A DNA stretch of 64,000 bases from Aporhodopirellula rubra (GCF_014192335.1 NZ_JACHXU010000006.1:1-64000), one strand, 5' to 3'; shown: positions 1 to 10,550, counted from the stretch's first letter. Notes: a model not told the origin generated them from the letters alone. Numbers and translations are program-made.

Positions 1-258
1 GCTCGGGTCGACGGCGATGCCAGTTGCGAGGATTACTTTGAGGCCAGTGAGTGGAAACCCGCAATGATGGTTGCCACGAAGACGCGGAAGCTTCCGCCGA
101 CACCGCCGACGATCGCGGAGTTCATGCTGATCCTGGCAAAGCTGGGAGGCTACCTGGATCAGAAAGGCCAAGGCTCGCCTGGATCAAAGACCATCTGGCG
201 AGGACTGCGGCGAATGGAAGCCTACCGCGAAGCCTACACCGTCTTCGGAACTAGCTAA
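1..258 (+). CDS. IS4-type transposase, C-terminal end (partial, cut by window edge)
   Basis: The reading frame is open from base 1 to a TAG at 256-258, so the 5' part lies outside the window. The visible 85 residues contain EWKPAMMVATKTRKLP followed by LAKLGGYLDQKGQGSPG and IWRGLRRMEAY. This is the typical C-terminal signature of IS4-family DDE transposases, the 'LGGFL.RK.DGEPG...LWRG' region. Known family role: cut-and-paste transposition. The DDE catalytic residues are upstream and cannot be checked, so I cannot say whether the element is intact. I could not confidently delimit the right inverted repeat. Confidence 0.75.
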   Translation, partial: ARVDGDASCEDYFEASEWKPAMMVATKTRKLPPTPPTIAEFMLILAKLGGYLDQKGQGSPGSKTIWRGLRRMEAYREAYTVFGTS

Positions 259-653
259 TAAGATGTGGGCTATAAAGAGGGCCTCCGCCACGGGTTCTTT
301 TTTGCATTGAGACGCACTGCGTGTCTGAACAAGACGGCAAATATTCAAAAACGTTCGCCGCGTGACCAAGTAAACGATAGGCTGCCCCCGCCGCCACGGC
401 CTCGATGTGGTCACACCTCGGAACGCGGGTTCGTCTGCCGTTTCACTGGCGACCGAATCAGGGACACGAACCCATCGTTTGCACAATCGATCGGTGATTC
501 GTCTACAATATCGGACATCCCCCAATTCCGTCTCCCTCGAATTTACGTCGGGGGAACGAACGTTACCGACGGGACGATCGAACCCTTTGCGCACGATGCC
601 ACGAACACTCTTAGTTCAGTTCCGGAAACGGCGTTGCCGCCGACATATGCTCA
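259..653. other. Non-coding stretch between transposase and kinase
   Basis: About 395 bases with only short overlapping reading frames of unlikely composition on both strands. It probably contains the right end of the IS element and the promoter of the kinase gene. No clear inverted repeat, promoter or RNA structure was recognised by eye. Confidence 0.4.
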
Positions 654-3600
654 ATGGTTTCACGAACCTCGACTTTACTGAACCGCTACCTGCCCGCGTG
701 GCTGCACTCCAAGGCAAGTTCGTGGTCAAACCGGCACCAGCCGGATTCACGATCGAGTGATTTCCGTAGTGCGTCGAGCGACACCCAACAGGGCTCTCAA
801 ACGCAGCACAGCGACAGCGGGTCGAGCAGTATCACGAATGCCGCGACCGGACCGCTCGCTTATGAGCTAGGTGACAACGATGGTATCTACGGTGAAGCCC
901 CCATCAAAATCGGCCGTTTTGAAATCATTCGGCTGATCGGCGCGGGAGGCATGGGGAGCGTCTACCTTGCGAACGACTCTCTACTCAACCGCAAAGTCGC
1001 AATCAAAATCCCGCAGCAAACTTCGCTAATGAACCGACGAGTTCTGCAGCGATTCCACCAGGAAGCGACCACCGCGGCTCAACTGCGACACCCGAACCTG
1101 ATCGGCGTCTACGAAACGGGTGTCGACTCAGGAACCCCGTTCATTGTTGCCGAATACGTCGAAGGCCCGAGCTTGGCGCAGTTACTACGATTTCGCACCG
1201 AACCGATGGACGTGATTGAAACGTCCACGTTGATCGAGTCGCTCGCCGATGGCATGCAAACCGCACACGCCCTGGGCATCCTCCACCGGGATTTGAAGCC
1301 TGGAAACGTTTTGCTGCAACTACGAGATCCGGACGCGACACAGATGTCGCTGAAGTCTCTCTCGGGATACGTCGGCCGGATCACGGACTTTGGCTTAGCA
1401 CGTACCGAACAGCATGATTTCGCGCTAACCGAACCGGGACAGTTATTAGGATCGGCCGGCTACGCATCGCCCGAACAAGCATCGGCGAGACACAATGAGG
1501 TCAGCTTTCCCAGCGACGTTTTCTCGCTGGGCGTCATCCTTTACGAACTGCTGACCGCCCGCCGACCCTTCTCCCGGAAATCGATCGGTGCCACTCACCT
1601 TGCATTAGAAGTTGAAACGCCACGGCGTCCGCGCGCGATCCGCCCCGACGTGCCTCGGGACCTCGACGCGATCTGCATGAAGTGCTTGGAAAAAACAATT
1701 GCGAACCGCTACGGCACCGCCGAGGAACTGCGCGACGACCTTCGACGCTTTCTCAGCGGCCAACCCACACAGGCTCGCCCCGTACCGATGTGGGAGGAAC
1801 TCCATCGCTGGAGTCGTCGCTCACCTTCGACCGCCGCACTTGTCTTCGTATGCCTTGCCTCACTCGTGTTTGGCGTTTGGGGATTGTCGATCTACTCAGG
1901 CCGCCTACTTCAACATGAGAAAGAACTGTCCGTCGCCCTGACGAACTCTCGCGTAGAACGCGCACGGGCCGACCGGCTGCTCAAAGAATCTCTCGCAGCT
2001 CAAGCCGAAGCACAACGTCAAGAATCGCTTGCACGACAACTCGTCTACGAAAGCGACATGCAACAAGCCTACCGGTTCTACGAAGAGAACCGCCTCAAAG
2101 ACACTCGCAAGCTGCTCGATAAATACCCGGTGCTCGGTTACCCAACGGACCATCGAGACCTCAGCTGGAAATGGCTCAATGCCAAACTCAGAGCCCGATA
2201 CCGGATTCTCGGACAACACAACGGCCCCGCCACCGAAGTCGCGATCGACCCAACCACCGGCGATACTTGGAGCGTTGGCAAAGACGGCGTCATGAGAAAG
2301 TTCAGCTTTGAACAGGAACGCGAGACAGATCGAATTGACTTGAAGTCCGGTGAGATGAATGCCATCGCGATTACAAATGACGGGTCAGAAATTGCCGTTG
2401 GCGTTAGCAAAGGCAGATTCGGACTGCACGCGATTGCCTTCGTCGATCCTAAAACCAGGTCAGTCTCACACGACATCGAAGGAGTGCCCACCACGGTTGA
2501 AGCATTAGCCTGGTCCGGCGACGACCAATGGCTCGCCCTGGCGGCTCGATATGGGGACGCCTTTCTGTGGAACCGCGGCCATGGAATCTCCCGCACGTTT
2601 GCCAGTGGAACTCGAAACATGCAAATTGCCATCCGCGGAATACCGCACGAACTGGTCCTATCAACGCCTGAGAGATTTGGCAGTCACGACATCGCGACCG
2701 GTAAGCCGACAGAAAACATCGCGGACAGTAACCGAGGATTGATGTTCGCCATGTCGCCATCGGGGGACACGATTGCGCACCACAGCCCCAAAAACCGAAC
2801 CCCCTATATCAGCCGCCTTACCGACAAATGGCGGCAAACGGCCCTGACAGGGCGCGTCCTAGGAACGACCAGGGCCATGGCCCTTAACGCCCAGGCGACT
2901 CAACTTGCGATTGCTACCGACGACGGGATGGTTCAAACATGGGCGCTCGATTCCCCCCAAGCTAGTCCGCCCAAGAAAGCCAATGCCAAAACACCTCCGC
3001 CGAACTCCTTGGACCAATTTCACGCCAGCACGTTGCACGATGGCCCCTGCATGTCGGTCGCTTACATCGACAACGACTGGCTCGCGTGCAGTGGCGAAGA
3101 CGGAGTGGTCGCCGCATACAATGCCCTAGGGACCGCGATCAGGCCTCTCACGGGGCCCGAACACCAAGTCTACGACTGCTGGTGCAGCCGAAACGGAACA
3201 CGTGTTTTGACGCTCGACACAAACGCAAAACTGACTCTCTTCGATCGTGACACGAAGGACCCGACACGGTGGTCACAAACCGCTGCCTATCATGTCTTCG
3301 ACAGCGGCACAACAGAGACTTCGAAGGACTGGAAATCCCGGATCAAGAAATGGAAACATGCAGACGAGCAATGGCTCGCGGTGAGTCACGATGAATCACG
3401 TGCGATCGTTTGTTACGACGTTGGCAGCATTGCGATTGTGGACTTACAGTCCCAATCCCCGATCGCGCACTTTCACACCGAATTGGATCCGCATGATGAT
3501 GAGTGGATTGTCTCAGTCGCAATTTCACCTGACGGAAAATTTGCCGCCATCGGCTGTTCTGACCGAAGCTTGATCGTGTGGTCAGTCGACGACCAGACCA

Positions 3601-4124
3601 AACGATTCGAACGCCAATACACTGACAATGTCGAAATTGTCCTCTTTTCTAACGACGGTAAATGGATGCTGGTGGGAGGTCGGTACGAAGATCTATCCGT
3701 CTTCTCTACGAACGATTTCCAACCACGCTGGACCGTTGAAGCAGGCGACGGAACACTCGGAGGAATCTTCACTGACGACAGCCGCCGACTGGTGATCGGA
3801 CACTTGGACCACTCGATTCGGGTTTGGGATGTCGAATCAGGGTCACAGCTAGCGGTACTCCAAGGCCATGACCATCAGTTGTCCGAACTCGAAATCAGCC
3901 AAGACCAAAAGACCTTGATCAGCATCGACGAGGCGGGCGACACTCAGGCCTGGAGCATGCGAGACTACAACAAGATCGGGCCGCTTTGGCCCGAAGCCAA
4001 CACGGACCAACATCTGCGCCGCGTCCGACTATCAGAGGACACTGACCAAGCCATCCTCATGATTAGCGACGCTGACAAAGTCCGGACCCTTCATGTCATT
4101 CGTTTCGACGCGGCACCGAAGTAA
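654..4124 (+). CDS. Ser/Thr protein kinase with C-terminal WD40 repeats
   Basis: A 1156-residue Hanks-type kinase. Residues about 88-370 form the catalytic domain: glycine loop GAGGMG (96-101), VAIK lysine (117), HRDLKPGN catalytic loop (211-218), DFG (245-247) and an APE-like SPE (272-274). A membrane segment follows at about 392-414 (STAALVFVCLASLVFG), then a charged, probably coiled-coil stretch to about 475, then WD40-type repeats to the end (for example 'HSIRVWDVESGSQLAVLQGH'). By analogy with such planctomycete kinases, the kinase is cytoplasmic and the propeller lies on the other side of the membrane as a sensor or docking surface; that topology is inferred. All key kinase residues are present, so it should be active. 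The ATG at 654 is the first ATG after an in-frame TAG at 612-614. The first ~85 residues are low-complexity, so the true start could be further in. Confidence 0.9.
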   Translation: MVSRTSTLLNRYLPAWLHSKASSWSNRHQPDSRSSDFRSASSDTQQGSQTQHSDSGSSSITNAATGPLAYELGDNDGIYGEAPIKIGRFEIIRLIGAGGMGSVYLANDSLLNRKVAIKIPQQTSLMNRRVLQRFHQEATTAAQLRHPNLIGVYETGVDSGTPFIVAEYVEGPSLAQLLRFRTEPMDVIETSTLIESLADGMQTAHALGILHRDLKPGNVLLQLRDPDATQMSLKSLSGYVGRITDFGLARTEQHDFALTEPGQLLGSAGYASPEQASARHNEVSFPSDVFSLGVILYELLTARRPFSRKSIGATHLALEVETPRRPRAIRPDVPRDLDAICMKCLEKTIANRYGTAEELRDDLRRFLSGQPTQARPVPMWEELHRWSRRSPSTAALVFVCLASLVFGVWGLSIYSGRLLQHEKELSVALTNSRVERARADRLLKESLAAQAEAQRQESLARQLVYESDMQQAYRFYEENRLKDTRKLLDKYPVLGYPTDHRDLSWKWLNAKLRARYRILGQHNGPATEVAIDPTTGDTWSVGKDGVMRKFSFEQERETDRIDLKSGEMNAIAITNDGSEIAVGVSKGRFGLHAIAFVDPKTRSVSHDIEGVPTTVEALAWSGDDQWLALAARYGDAFLWNRGHGISRTFASGTRNMQIAIRGIPHELVLSTPERFGSHDIATGKPTENIADSNRGLMFAMSPSGDTIAHHSPKNRTPYISRLTDKWRQTALTGRVLGTTRAMALNAQATQLAIATDDGMVQTWALDSPQASPPKKANAKTPPPNSLDQFHASTLHDGPCMSVAYIDNDWLACSGEDGVVAAYNALGTAIRPLTGPEHQVYDCWCSRNGTRVLTLDTNAKLTLFDRDTKDPTRWSQTAAYHVFDSGTTETSKDWKSRIKKWKHADEQWLAVSHDESRAIVCYDVGSIAIVDLQSQSPIAHFHTELDPHDDEWIVSVAISPDGKFAAIGCSDRSLIVWSVDDQTKRFERQYTDNVEIVLFSNDGKWMLVGGRYEDLSVFSTNDFQPRWTVEAGDGTLGGIFTDDSRRLVIGHLDHSIRVWDVESGSQLAVLQGHDHQLSELEISQDQKTLISIDEAGDTQAWSMRDYNKIGPLWPEANTDQHLRRVRLSEDTDQAILMISDADKVRTLHVIRFDAAPK

Positions 4125-4165
4125 CCGCGAGACACCATCGGCGAAGAAACATCCCGTTCGCGGAC

Positions 4166-5641
4166 CTACTCGGCCGTGCGAAACCGGTTCAGCGTGTAAT
4201 ACGCCACATTGTGAAGCAGTTCACCGTCATCGGCACCGCGCACGCCATCGGCATGCAACTCGTGAACATGCCCTAACTGCAATCCATTAACCGCCAGACT
4301 CACACTCTTGCGATCGTCCGAGACACTCACGGATTGGATCGTCGGTTGCGTCGCATCCACCTCCGGACTGCCGTACTGCGACCGATATTCGTAGGTGTAA
4401 GTCGACATTCGATACGCGCCAACATCGCCCGCGGCATCCGGATCAACCTCCTGCGTGAACTCCAACTCAAAGCCGTTCGGAGTCAAACGCATCTCTTTGA
4501 TTTCGAACGGAACCTTACCCGTCCAATCGAGGCGTTCAACGGCAAACGGACGCCGCCCCACCGATCCCCAACCGCGATTCGTCCCGCCGACAAACAATGC
4601 GCCACTGGCGTCCATCTCGACGCCCACATTTCCGGACCCAAAACCGCTCCGAAACGGAAAACAGGCGCCCTGCCAAACCCCATCCACTTCTTCCAAAAAC
4701 ACTCGCATGATCCGGCTCTGAGTTTGGTCACCCACGAAGAGTTGACCGGCGAACGGCCCGAACTTTCCTGCCGTCGAATCACACGCTATCCCCGACGCAC
4801 TCTTACCGAGTTTGTCGTAAGGAAACAGGATCACGGGAGGAACCAACTCAGGAATCTTCGCCGTTTCAACGTGCATGCGACTGCCGCTTTCGGGCTCCGT
4901 GGGTCGTGGCCCCATCGATGGTGCCGAGTCGTACCACTGGAACCCGCCAGGGTGCCCAACGAATTTACCTTGCTGCAACAACTTCAGCCCACACGTTCCA
5001 TTCCATGGACCCTGATTGTCGGTGTAGAAAAGATTGCCATGCAAATCACTCCCGATCCCGCCGGGTGAACGCACCCCGCTACACATTGGCAACGTTTGAC
5101 CATCGGAAGTGACCTTCATCGCCCACCCACGAAAGGGCACCGCGCTCGAGAAAGATCCCGTCAAACAAAGAGTCAAAACCATGTCGCCGTTTTCGTCGAA
5201 TTTGGATCCGAACGCGTACTCGTGGTAGTCACCCGACACGCCCCATCCGTCGGCATGGGTTTCGAAAACGTCCGCCAATCCATCGCCATCGGTATCACGC
5301 ATCCGTGTTACCTCGGGACGCTGAGTCGCATAAAGCCAACCGTCTCGCTCTGCCAAACTCAGTGGTTCGTGTAACCCGCGTGCGTATACTCGCACCTGAT
5401 CCGCGGTCACCTTTTCAGCGAGGGGATCAGAAATCATGAAGATGTCCCCGCGACGTGAACACACCGCGAGCTTTCCATCCGGCATCCGCTGAAAACCACA
5501 CGCCTCGATCACTTCATCGGGCGGCAACTCGAACGTAATGATGCGATAGAAATCATCTTCCGTTGGCTTCGCCGCGTTTGCCGGAACAACGAACAGCAAC
5601 GCGGCTACGACGAGCGGCCATGCAGGTTTGAATTGAGACAT
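4166..5641 (-). CDS. Exported PQQ-dehydrogenase-like / beta-propeller protein
   Basis: About 491 residues. I place the start at the ATG at 5641 because MSQFKPAWPLVVAALLFVVP then ANAAKP is a clean signal peptide. The frame runs further upstream only to a TTG at 5737 that would bury this signal. The mature part resembles the N-terminal propeller of planctomycete membrane-bound dehydrogenase or sugar-dehydrogenase-like proteins: repeated strands such as GFQRMPDGKLAVCSRRGDIFMI, DTDGDGLADVFETHADGWGVSGDYHEYAFG and GVRSPGGIGSDLHGNLFYTDNQG. It lies about 90 bases downstream of the DUF1080-cytochrome gene on the same strand, so the two are probably one unit acting in the periplasm. The exact substrate is unknown. 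No haem motif is present in this protein. Confidence 0.75.
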   Translation of the reverse strand: MSQFKPAWPLVVAALLFVVPANAAKPTEDDFYRIITFELPPDEVIEACGFQRMPDGKLAVCSRRGDIFMISDPLAEKVTADQVRVYARGLHEPLSLAERDGWLYATQRPEVTRMRDTDGDGLADVFETHADGWGVSGDYHEYAFGSKFDENGDMVLTLCLTGSFSSAVPFRGWAMKVTSDGQTLPMCSGVRSPGGIGSDLHGNLFYTDNQGPWNGTCGLKLLQQGKFVGHPGGFQWYDSAPSMGPRPTEPESGSRMHVETAKIPELVPPVILFPYDKLGKSASGIACDSTAGKFGPFAGQLFVGDQTQSRIMRVFLEEVDGVWQGACFPFRSGFGSGNVGVEMDASGALFVGGTNRGWGSVGRRPFAVERLDWTGKVPFEIKEMRLTPNGFELEFTQEVDPDAAGDVGAYRMSTYTYEYRSQYGSPEVDATQPTIQSVSVSDDRKSVSLAVNGLQLGHVHELHADGVRGADDGELLHNVAYYTLNRFRTAE

Positions 5642-5730
5642 ATCGTTAGGAACCAAAGAGGATAAAAGTTTTTTAAAGAAGCGACCGAAACGGAATAATT
5701 CAAAATGCGTGCGGCATCCGCCGGCCACCG

Positions 5731-8700
5731 TTACCAACGAATGGTCTGTGTCACCGTTGTCGTTGAATCCGCCGCGATGGCAGCCCGCAATACCTGCGAT
5801 CCGTTCACGCTCAACAACTGAACCTTGACACCCTCGACCGAAACCGTCGCTCGATCGTCGATGCGATACCCACCATCGACGGGCTCAATTTTTCCCGTGG
5901 CGATCTGCCAAACCAAAACACCCTCCGGCGCCGCGTCCGAAGCATGAAATGTGAAACGCCGTCGCAAACCATCCGCATCCGGCACTGGGAAATCTTCGAC
6001 AAGGATTTCGCCGATGGTGTAACGGAAGCTCGGATTCCCATTCTCATCGAGACGATAACCTCGCATTTGATAGCCAAGATCGCGTCCGGATTCCTTTGGC
6101 CACGGCTCCGACACGCTCGCAAGCATCGCGAGAGGTGACGCCGAATCGACGGTCAAAACCGCATCTCCGAGCGGTTGCTGACTACCTTGGCCGCGTCCCC
6201 GCCAATGCAGAGAAGCGTCGACGAACGCGTTCTTCCATACCTTCGCGAGCGACATTCGCTCTGCATCCCAAATCAAGTTCAGATCTGCGGGATAGCCCAC
6301 GCCGATTCCACGAGGGCTGACGTCGGTGAAGAAGTTGCGGTAGATCCTCGGCCGCTGATTCGCAGCCAGAACGATCGCTTTCTGATTAAGCCCCTGGGGT
6401 TCTTTTGCCTTGGTACCCATTACCAGGTATTCCCAGATCGCATCGATTTGCCGCGCCGGGTCACCTCCATCGATATCCACCAACGCTGAACGGCCGTCTA
6501 CAAAACTGTTTGGCATCCGCGTTCCCGGTCGATATTTCGTCGGATCCTGCAAATACCGTTGAAACCATTCATGACGCAAACGCTGGGGCATCATCAACAT
6601 GTCAATCGCGCCGAGCCCGCCAGCATCGTTTCCGTTGTAGCTGTGACACTTGATACAAGACAAACCGGCGTTGCCGCAAAGTTTTCGGCCGTCGATTTGC
6701 ACCTGCTGCAACGTTTTCGTGGCCGGATAAGTCTGCACTTCATCGCTGCGATCGAGCCTCACGATGGCATCATAAAACCCGGCCAACCGTTCCTGGTCAA
6801 ATGCCGGCATGCGAGTGTGCATGTAGCCACGGGCGTTCGCCCCCTCACTCAAAACATCCTTCAAGTAACCATCGTTGAGTTTATCTGCGACTCCGGTGAG
6901 CGACGGCGGCAACCGTCCTTCTAAACCCATCTCCGGGATCGTGGTGTGGAAAAACTCATCACGACTCGCCTCAGGTCCGCCGATCGAATCTCGTTCATGG
7001 CAGGCGTAACAATTCAGAGCCATCATGGTGAATTGCACCTGCCGTGAATCCTCTTGGGCAGGCACTTCACCGGCACGACGTCGATCCAGCGCTGCGGCAA
7101 TCGCGTTGACCTGCGTCGCCCCCAATCCGTAGTCGACTGCGGGAGCCTTGGCTGGCACCGCCAAACAACCTCGCGTCAACGTCAATTCGTGCAGCGGCAT
7201 CGCCATCTTCAGACTCGCCGAGTCGCTGCCTTCGAAATCATGGCAGTTAATGCAGCCCGCGCTACCGAAAAGTTTCTGCCCCAAATCAACGAGCGATTCA
7301 TCAGGCTCAAACGCACTGGGCAGCAAATCGATCGGGGCACCTTCTTCGCCGCCCGTCAGCCATACCGAAATATCGTCTTGCCCCAACCGCGGGTCTTTCA
7401 TTTTCAGGCTCAGCGCGATTTGGCCGCCACCGTCAAAATACTCAACACGGATCGGATACACGCCCGCCTTCATCGTGTAGGTGGCCTCGCGAGACGACTC
7501 GGGATGGATACCGTCGTGTTCCAACCGGTGCCCGTCAATTTCCATCGCCGAACCATCATCACTCGACAGCACGAACGTGTACTCGCCGTTGTTTTCGATC
7601 GAAACATTCGCTTCGAAAACAGCTGCAAAGTTGTTCGCGGGGTTGATGTCATCGATTTTCAAATCACCAACTTCGGCAGTCGCAACCGGGTCCATTTCAT
7701 CGAAGTTCGGCAACTGATTCCAATTCCCGCGATAAAGCCGGCGGGTGAATTGCCCACTGCTTTCCCCCACTGTCGTTTCCGCAGTCAGATAGGCTGCCAC
7801 CGCCGCAATTTCTTCCGTCGATCCGACCATCGCTGGCATCCGCAGACCTTCACGAATCGTCGTGCAATTTTGCAGAAAATGGATCAGCGACGGGACCGTG
7901 TATTTGCGGTGGGTTTGACCGAGCGGCACTGTCGTCGCGAGTGGTGTCTTCTTGTTGTCATCGCCGATCGCCCCGTGACACGCGACGCATCCGACTTCGT
8001 GATAAAGCTTCTCACCTTTGTTGGCGAGATTTTGGCTAACGACGCGATCGACGAGCTGCCCCTTACCACGTAGCATCAAATAGCTCGTGATCGCCTCGGC
8101 ATTTTTCCGGCGAGTCTGATCATCCGCACCGGGCCAGGGGTCAGGCATGGTTGTCCCGGTCTTGGTCATGTGAGGATCGGCAATCATCGAAACGATCGAA
8201 TCAGTCCGAACGCGGCCGGCAACTTCACTGAGATTCGGTCCTCGCTGCGCCGGCAACATCGACTCGTCATCACGGTGGCACGCCGCACACGCGAGTGACC
8301 CAATCAACACTTCACCGGCGTCGGCGACGGAGGTGGATGCGGTACCTACAAAACGTTCGAAACCAGGAACGATCGGACGGGCGGCTTCGCGTCGTGAATC
8401 GCGAGGCATCAACCAAATATTTCGAAAGCGAACCGGGTCGCCGTGATTCTGCAAAACGATCGGACCGGGTTCGGGACCGGCTTTCACCGTGGACGCTCGT
8501 GTTGGGTTTGGCACCTCGACATCGTTCTGAACGATGATGCCGTTGAGCCGCACCGTCATTCTGGCGTTCGCGGTTTTGTTGCCATCGGCGTCGTACCTCG
8601 CCGCGGTGAAATCGACATCGTAGGTTTGCCACCGCAGCGGCGGAAAACATGCATTCACCGAAGGAGCACTCACGGTGTAAATTCCGCCCGCTTCGTTATC

Positions 8701-9435
8701 GAGCCCTTCCAAACCGAACGAGTCGAGAATCTGAGTTTCGAATCGCCCCTGGTGATAGACGCCACTGTTGCCTCGCTTTTGGCCGCGAGCCTCCGGTGCG
8801 TATGGCGTTCGGAATTCAAGGTGTAAGGTGTAGTCGTGAAACCGCTGCTTCGTCTGCGTGCCTTCCTTAAGCAGACCGTCGTCGGTGAGCTGCCCTTTTT
8901 CCCAATGCTGATCGATCGCGTCCTGAGTCCCGTCGAACAACGCGATCGCTCCTGCGGGAGCATCTCGGCCCATCGTGGGACTGACCCGTTCGACTTTTTC
9001 TAACCCCATCGACTCGATCAAATCTTCGACTGCGTCGATATCGCTTTCGATGCGACGGGGCTGGCCGGTCGTTCCGGCCCCGGGCAACCCGCCCTCGTAA
9101 ATGACCAAATCAAAGTCGCCATCGCCGGCCGCAATGACCTGCATGGCTCGATCCACACCGACGTACTCCCCCTGAATGGCGAAGTCGGGATCGTCCTGGG
9201 CCACCTCTGGATCCGGCGTTCCGGTTGCGACGGCAACCCGCTGGAAACACAGCGGAATGAGGCAAATGCCAGACATCAACAAGATCGTCCGCCAGGACGG
9301 AGGCCGACACAACAGAGGGCAATTCACGTTTGGGAATCTCACTTGGATAGGCAAAACGAAACTGTCTTCCTCAGAAAACTCGAACAGTTTTCTACTAAAA
9401 ACAGGAGAGAAACGACGCGAAGGAGGCAAAAACAC
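5731..9435 (-). CDS. Exported DUF1080 + PA14 + five-haem cytochrome c protein
   Basis: About 1234 residues. Order of domains: hydrophobic export signal near residues 50-70; DUF1080 (3-keto-disaccharide hydrolase-like jelly roll) about 160-346, with GNSGVYHQGRFETQILDSFG; cytochrome c haem motifs CAACH (383) and CVACH (483); a PA14 domain about 565-690 with 'YTFVLSSDDGSAMEIDG'; then CINCH (728), CYACH (809) and CIKCH (927). Candidate axial methionines lie in TMPDP (430), RMPAM (533) and RMPAF (876). The combination suggests a periplasmic or surface redox enzyme acting on, or bound to, carbohydrate. The longest frame starts at GTG 9435; GTG at 9342 or 9327 gives a more normal signal peptide and may be the real start. 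It probably works with the propeller protein downstream. Confidence 0.85.
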   Translation of the reverse strand: MFLPPSRRFSPVFSRKLFEFSEEDSFVLPIQVRFPNVNCPLLCRPPSWRTILLMSGICLIPLCFQRVAVATGTPDPEVAQDDPDFAIQGEYVGVDRAMQVIAAGDGDFDLVIYEGGLPGAGTTGQPRRIESDIDAVEDLIESMGLEKVERVSPTMGRDAPAGAIALFDGTQDAIDQHWEKGQLTDDGLLKEGTQTKQRFHDYTLHLEFRTPYAPEARGQKRGNSGVYHQGRFETQILDSFGLEGLDNEAGGIYTVSAPSVNACFPPLRWQTYDVDFTAARYDADGNKTANARMTVRLNGIIVQNDVEVPNPTRASTVKAGPEPGPIVLQNHGDPVRFRNIWLMPRDSRREAARPIVPGFERFVGTASTSVADAGEVLIGSLACAACHRDDESMLPAQRGPNLSEVAGRVRTDSIVSMIADPHMTKTGTTMPDPWPGADDQTRRKNAEAITSYLMLRGKGQLVDRVVSQNLANKGEKLYHEVGCVACHGAIGDDNKKTPLATTVPLGQTHRKYTVPSLIHFLQNCTTIREGLRMPAMVGSTEEIAAVAAYLTAETTVGESSGQFTRRLYRGNWNQLPNFDEMDPVATAEVGDLKIDDINPANNFAAVFEANVSIENNGEYTFVLSSDDGSAMEIDGHRLEHDGIHPESSREATYTMKAGVYPIRVEYFDGGGQIALSLKMKDPRLGQDDISVWLTGGEEGAPIDLLPSAFEPDESLVDLGQKLFGSAGCINCHDFEGSDSASLKMAMPLHELTLTRGCLAVPAKAPAVDYGLGATQVNAIAAALDRRRAGEVPAQEDSRQVQFTMMALNCYACHERDSIGGPEASRDEFFHTTIPEMGLEGRLPPSLTGVADKLNDGYLKDVLSEGANARGYMHTRMPAFDQERLAGFYDAIVRLDRSDEVQTYPATKTLQQVQIDGRKLCGNAGLSCIKCHSYNGNDAGGLGAIDMLMMPQRLRHEWFQRYLQDPTKYRPGTRMPNSFVDGRSALVDIDGGDPARQIDAIWEYLVMGTKAKEPQGLNQKAIVLAANQRPRIYRNFFTDVSPRGIGVGYPADLNLIWDAERMSLAKVWKNAFVDASLHWRGRGQGSQQPLGDAVLTVDSASPLAMLASVSEPWPKESGRDLGYQMRGYRLDENGNPSFRYTIGEILVEDFPVPDADGLRRRFTFHASDAAPEGVLVWQIATGKIEPVDGGYRIDDRATVSVEGVKVQLLSVNGSQVLRAAIAADSTTTVTQTIRW

Positions 9436-9701
9436 CCCTCACGCACGTTTTAAGCGGGAACTCGATAGCAGGCAGTAAGGCGGGACTGGCATACAGAGGC
9501 AAGGGAACCACGATAGCCAGCGAACAGCATGATAGTCACGAAATCGTGAGTGCTCAAACCCGTGCCCCCACTTAGAGGATTCGGGCACGCCAATTCGAAA
9601 AACAGTGGTTGCATTCTCTTCTCGTCGGCTAGAATCTGGTCCCCTGAAAGCCGGTCTCCGTTGAGCGGCGTTCACAACTTTGGTGAGGGTCAGCAACAAC
9701 G

Positions 9702-10550
9702 ATGGCAAAACACTCCACGAAGACAGAAGTCCGCACCGTCCTGATTAGCGACGTGCACTTGGGCTCGAAACACTCCCAATCGAAGCAGTGCCTCGAATTC
9801 CTGCGATCCTACTCGCCAAAGAAGGTCTATCTCGTCGGTGACTTCATCGACGGGTGGAGATGCAATCAGGGATGGCATTGGTCGGATGAGTGCAACGAAA
9901 TCATCGAGCACTTGGAAGCCCTCATCAAAGAGGGAACCGAGGTCTACTACGTCCCGGGCAATCATGATTCGTTTCTGCGGAGCGAACACAGCCTGGAGAT
10001 GTTGCCGGGCAAATTTGCAGACGTGCAATTCGCCAACGAGTTCGTCTTCGAGTCCGCCGGCGGATGGCGTTTCTTGATCACCCACGGTGACCTGTTCGAC
10101 ATGGTCGAAACGCAAGCACAGTGGGTTTCGAAAGTGACATCGTTCGCATACGACTCCGTCCTGAGTGCGAATCGGCTATTCAACCGATTACCGACCCGCC
10201 GGCGTAAAAACCCTTATGGTGCCTGCGCGGCGTTGAAGTCGGCGGTCAAACGCGTCGTGATGATGCTCAGCGGTTTCGAAGCCGCGATCATGCAACATGC
10301 TCGCGACCAAGATTGTGACGGAGTGATCTGCGGACACATCCACACACCTGCGATCGTGTACAGCGAAGAGATGCTGTACTGCAACACAGGCGATTGGGTT
10401 GAGAACTGCACCGGGTTGGTCGAGCACCTCGACGGCAGCATCCGGTTGGAATCGATCTACGGATCACCACGAATGCTCGAGTTGCCAACGCACCCACGTC
10501 AGCGCGCCTCAGCGTCGTCAGCACGAGATCGCTTCGCAGCCTGTCGTTAA
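9702..10550 (+). CDS. LpxH-like metallophosphoesterase
   Basis: 282 residues of the calcineurin-like phosphoesterase fold. Metal-binding motifs are all visible: SDVHLGS (16-22), GDFIDGW (46-52), GNHDS (86-90), THGDLFD and GHIHTPAI, followed by CNTGDWVENCTGLVEH, which is typical of UDP-2,3-diacylglucosamine pyrophosphatase-like proteins. Family role: hydrolysis of UDP-2,3-diacylglucosamine in lipid A synthesis, but many planctomycete paralogues have unknown substrates. The C-terminal 20 residues are low-complexity and probably dispensable. The gene stands alone between divergent and convergent neighbours. There is no other lipid A gene in the window, so the lpxH assignment itself is not proven. 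Confidence 0.85.
   Translation: MAKHSTKTEVRTVLISDVHLGSKHSQSKQCLEFLRSYSPKKVYLVGDFIDGWRCNQGWHWSDECNEIIEHLEALIKEGTEVYYVPGNHDSFLRSEHSLEMLPGKFADVQFANEFVFESAGGWRFLITHGDLFDMVETQAQWVSKVTSFAYDSVLSANRLFNRLPTRRRKNPYGACAALKSAVKRVVMMLSGFEAAIMQHARDQDCDGVICGHIHTPAIVYSEEMLYCNTGDWVENCTGLVEHLDGSIRLESIYGSPRMLELPTHPRQRASASSARDRFAACR

Noticed and set aside
7054-8073. 339-codon frame on the + strand inside the cytochrome gene
   Set aside because: Antisense shadow of the well-supported haem protein on the minus strand, which has domain motifs throughout.
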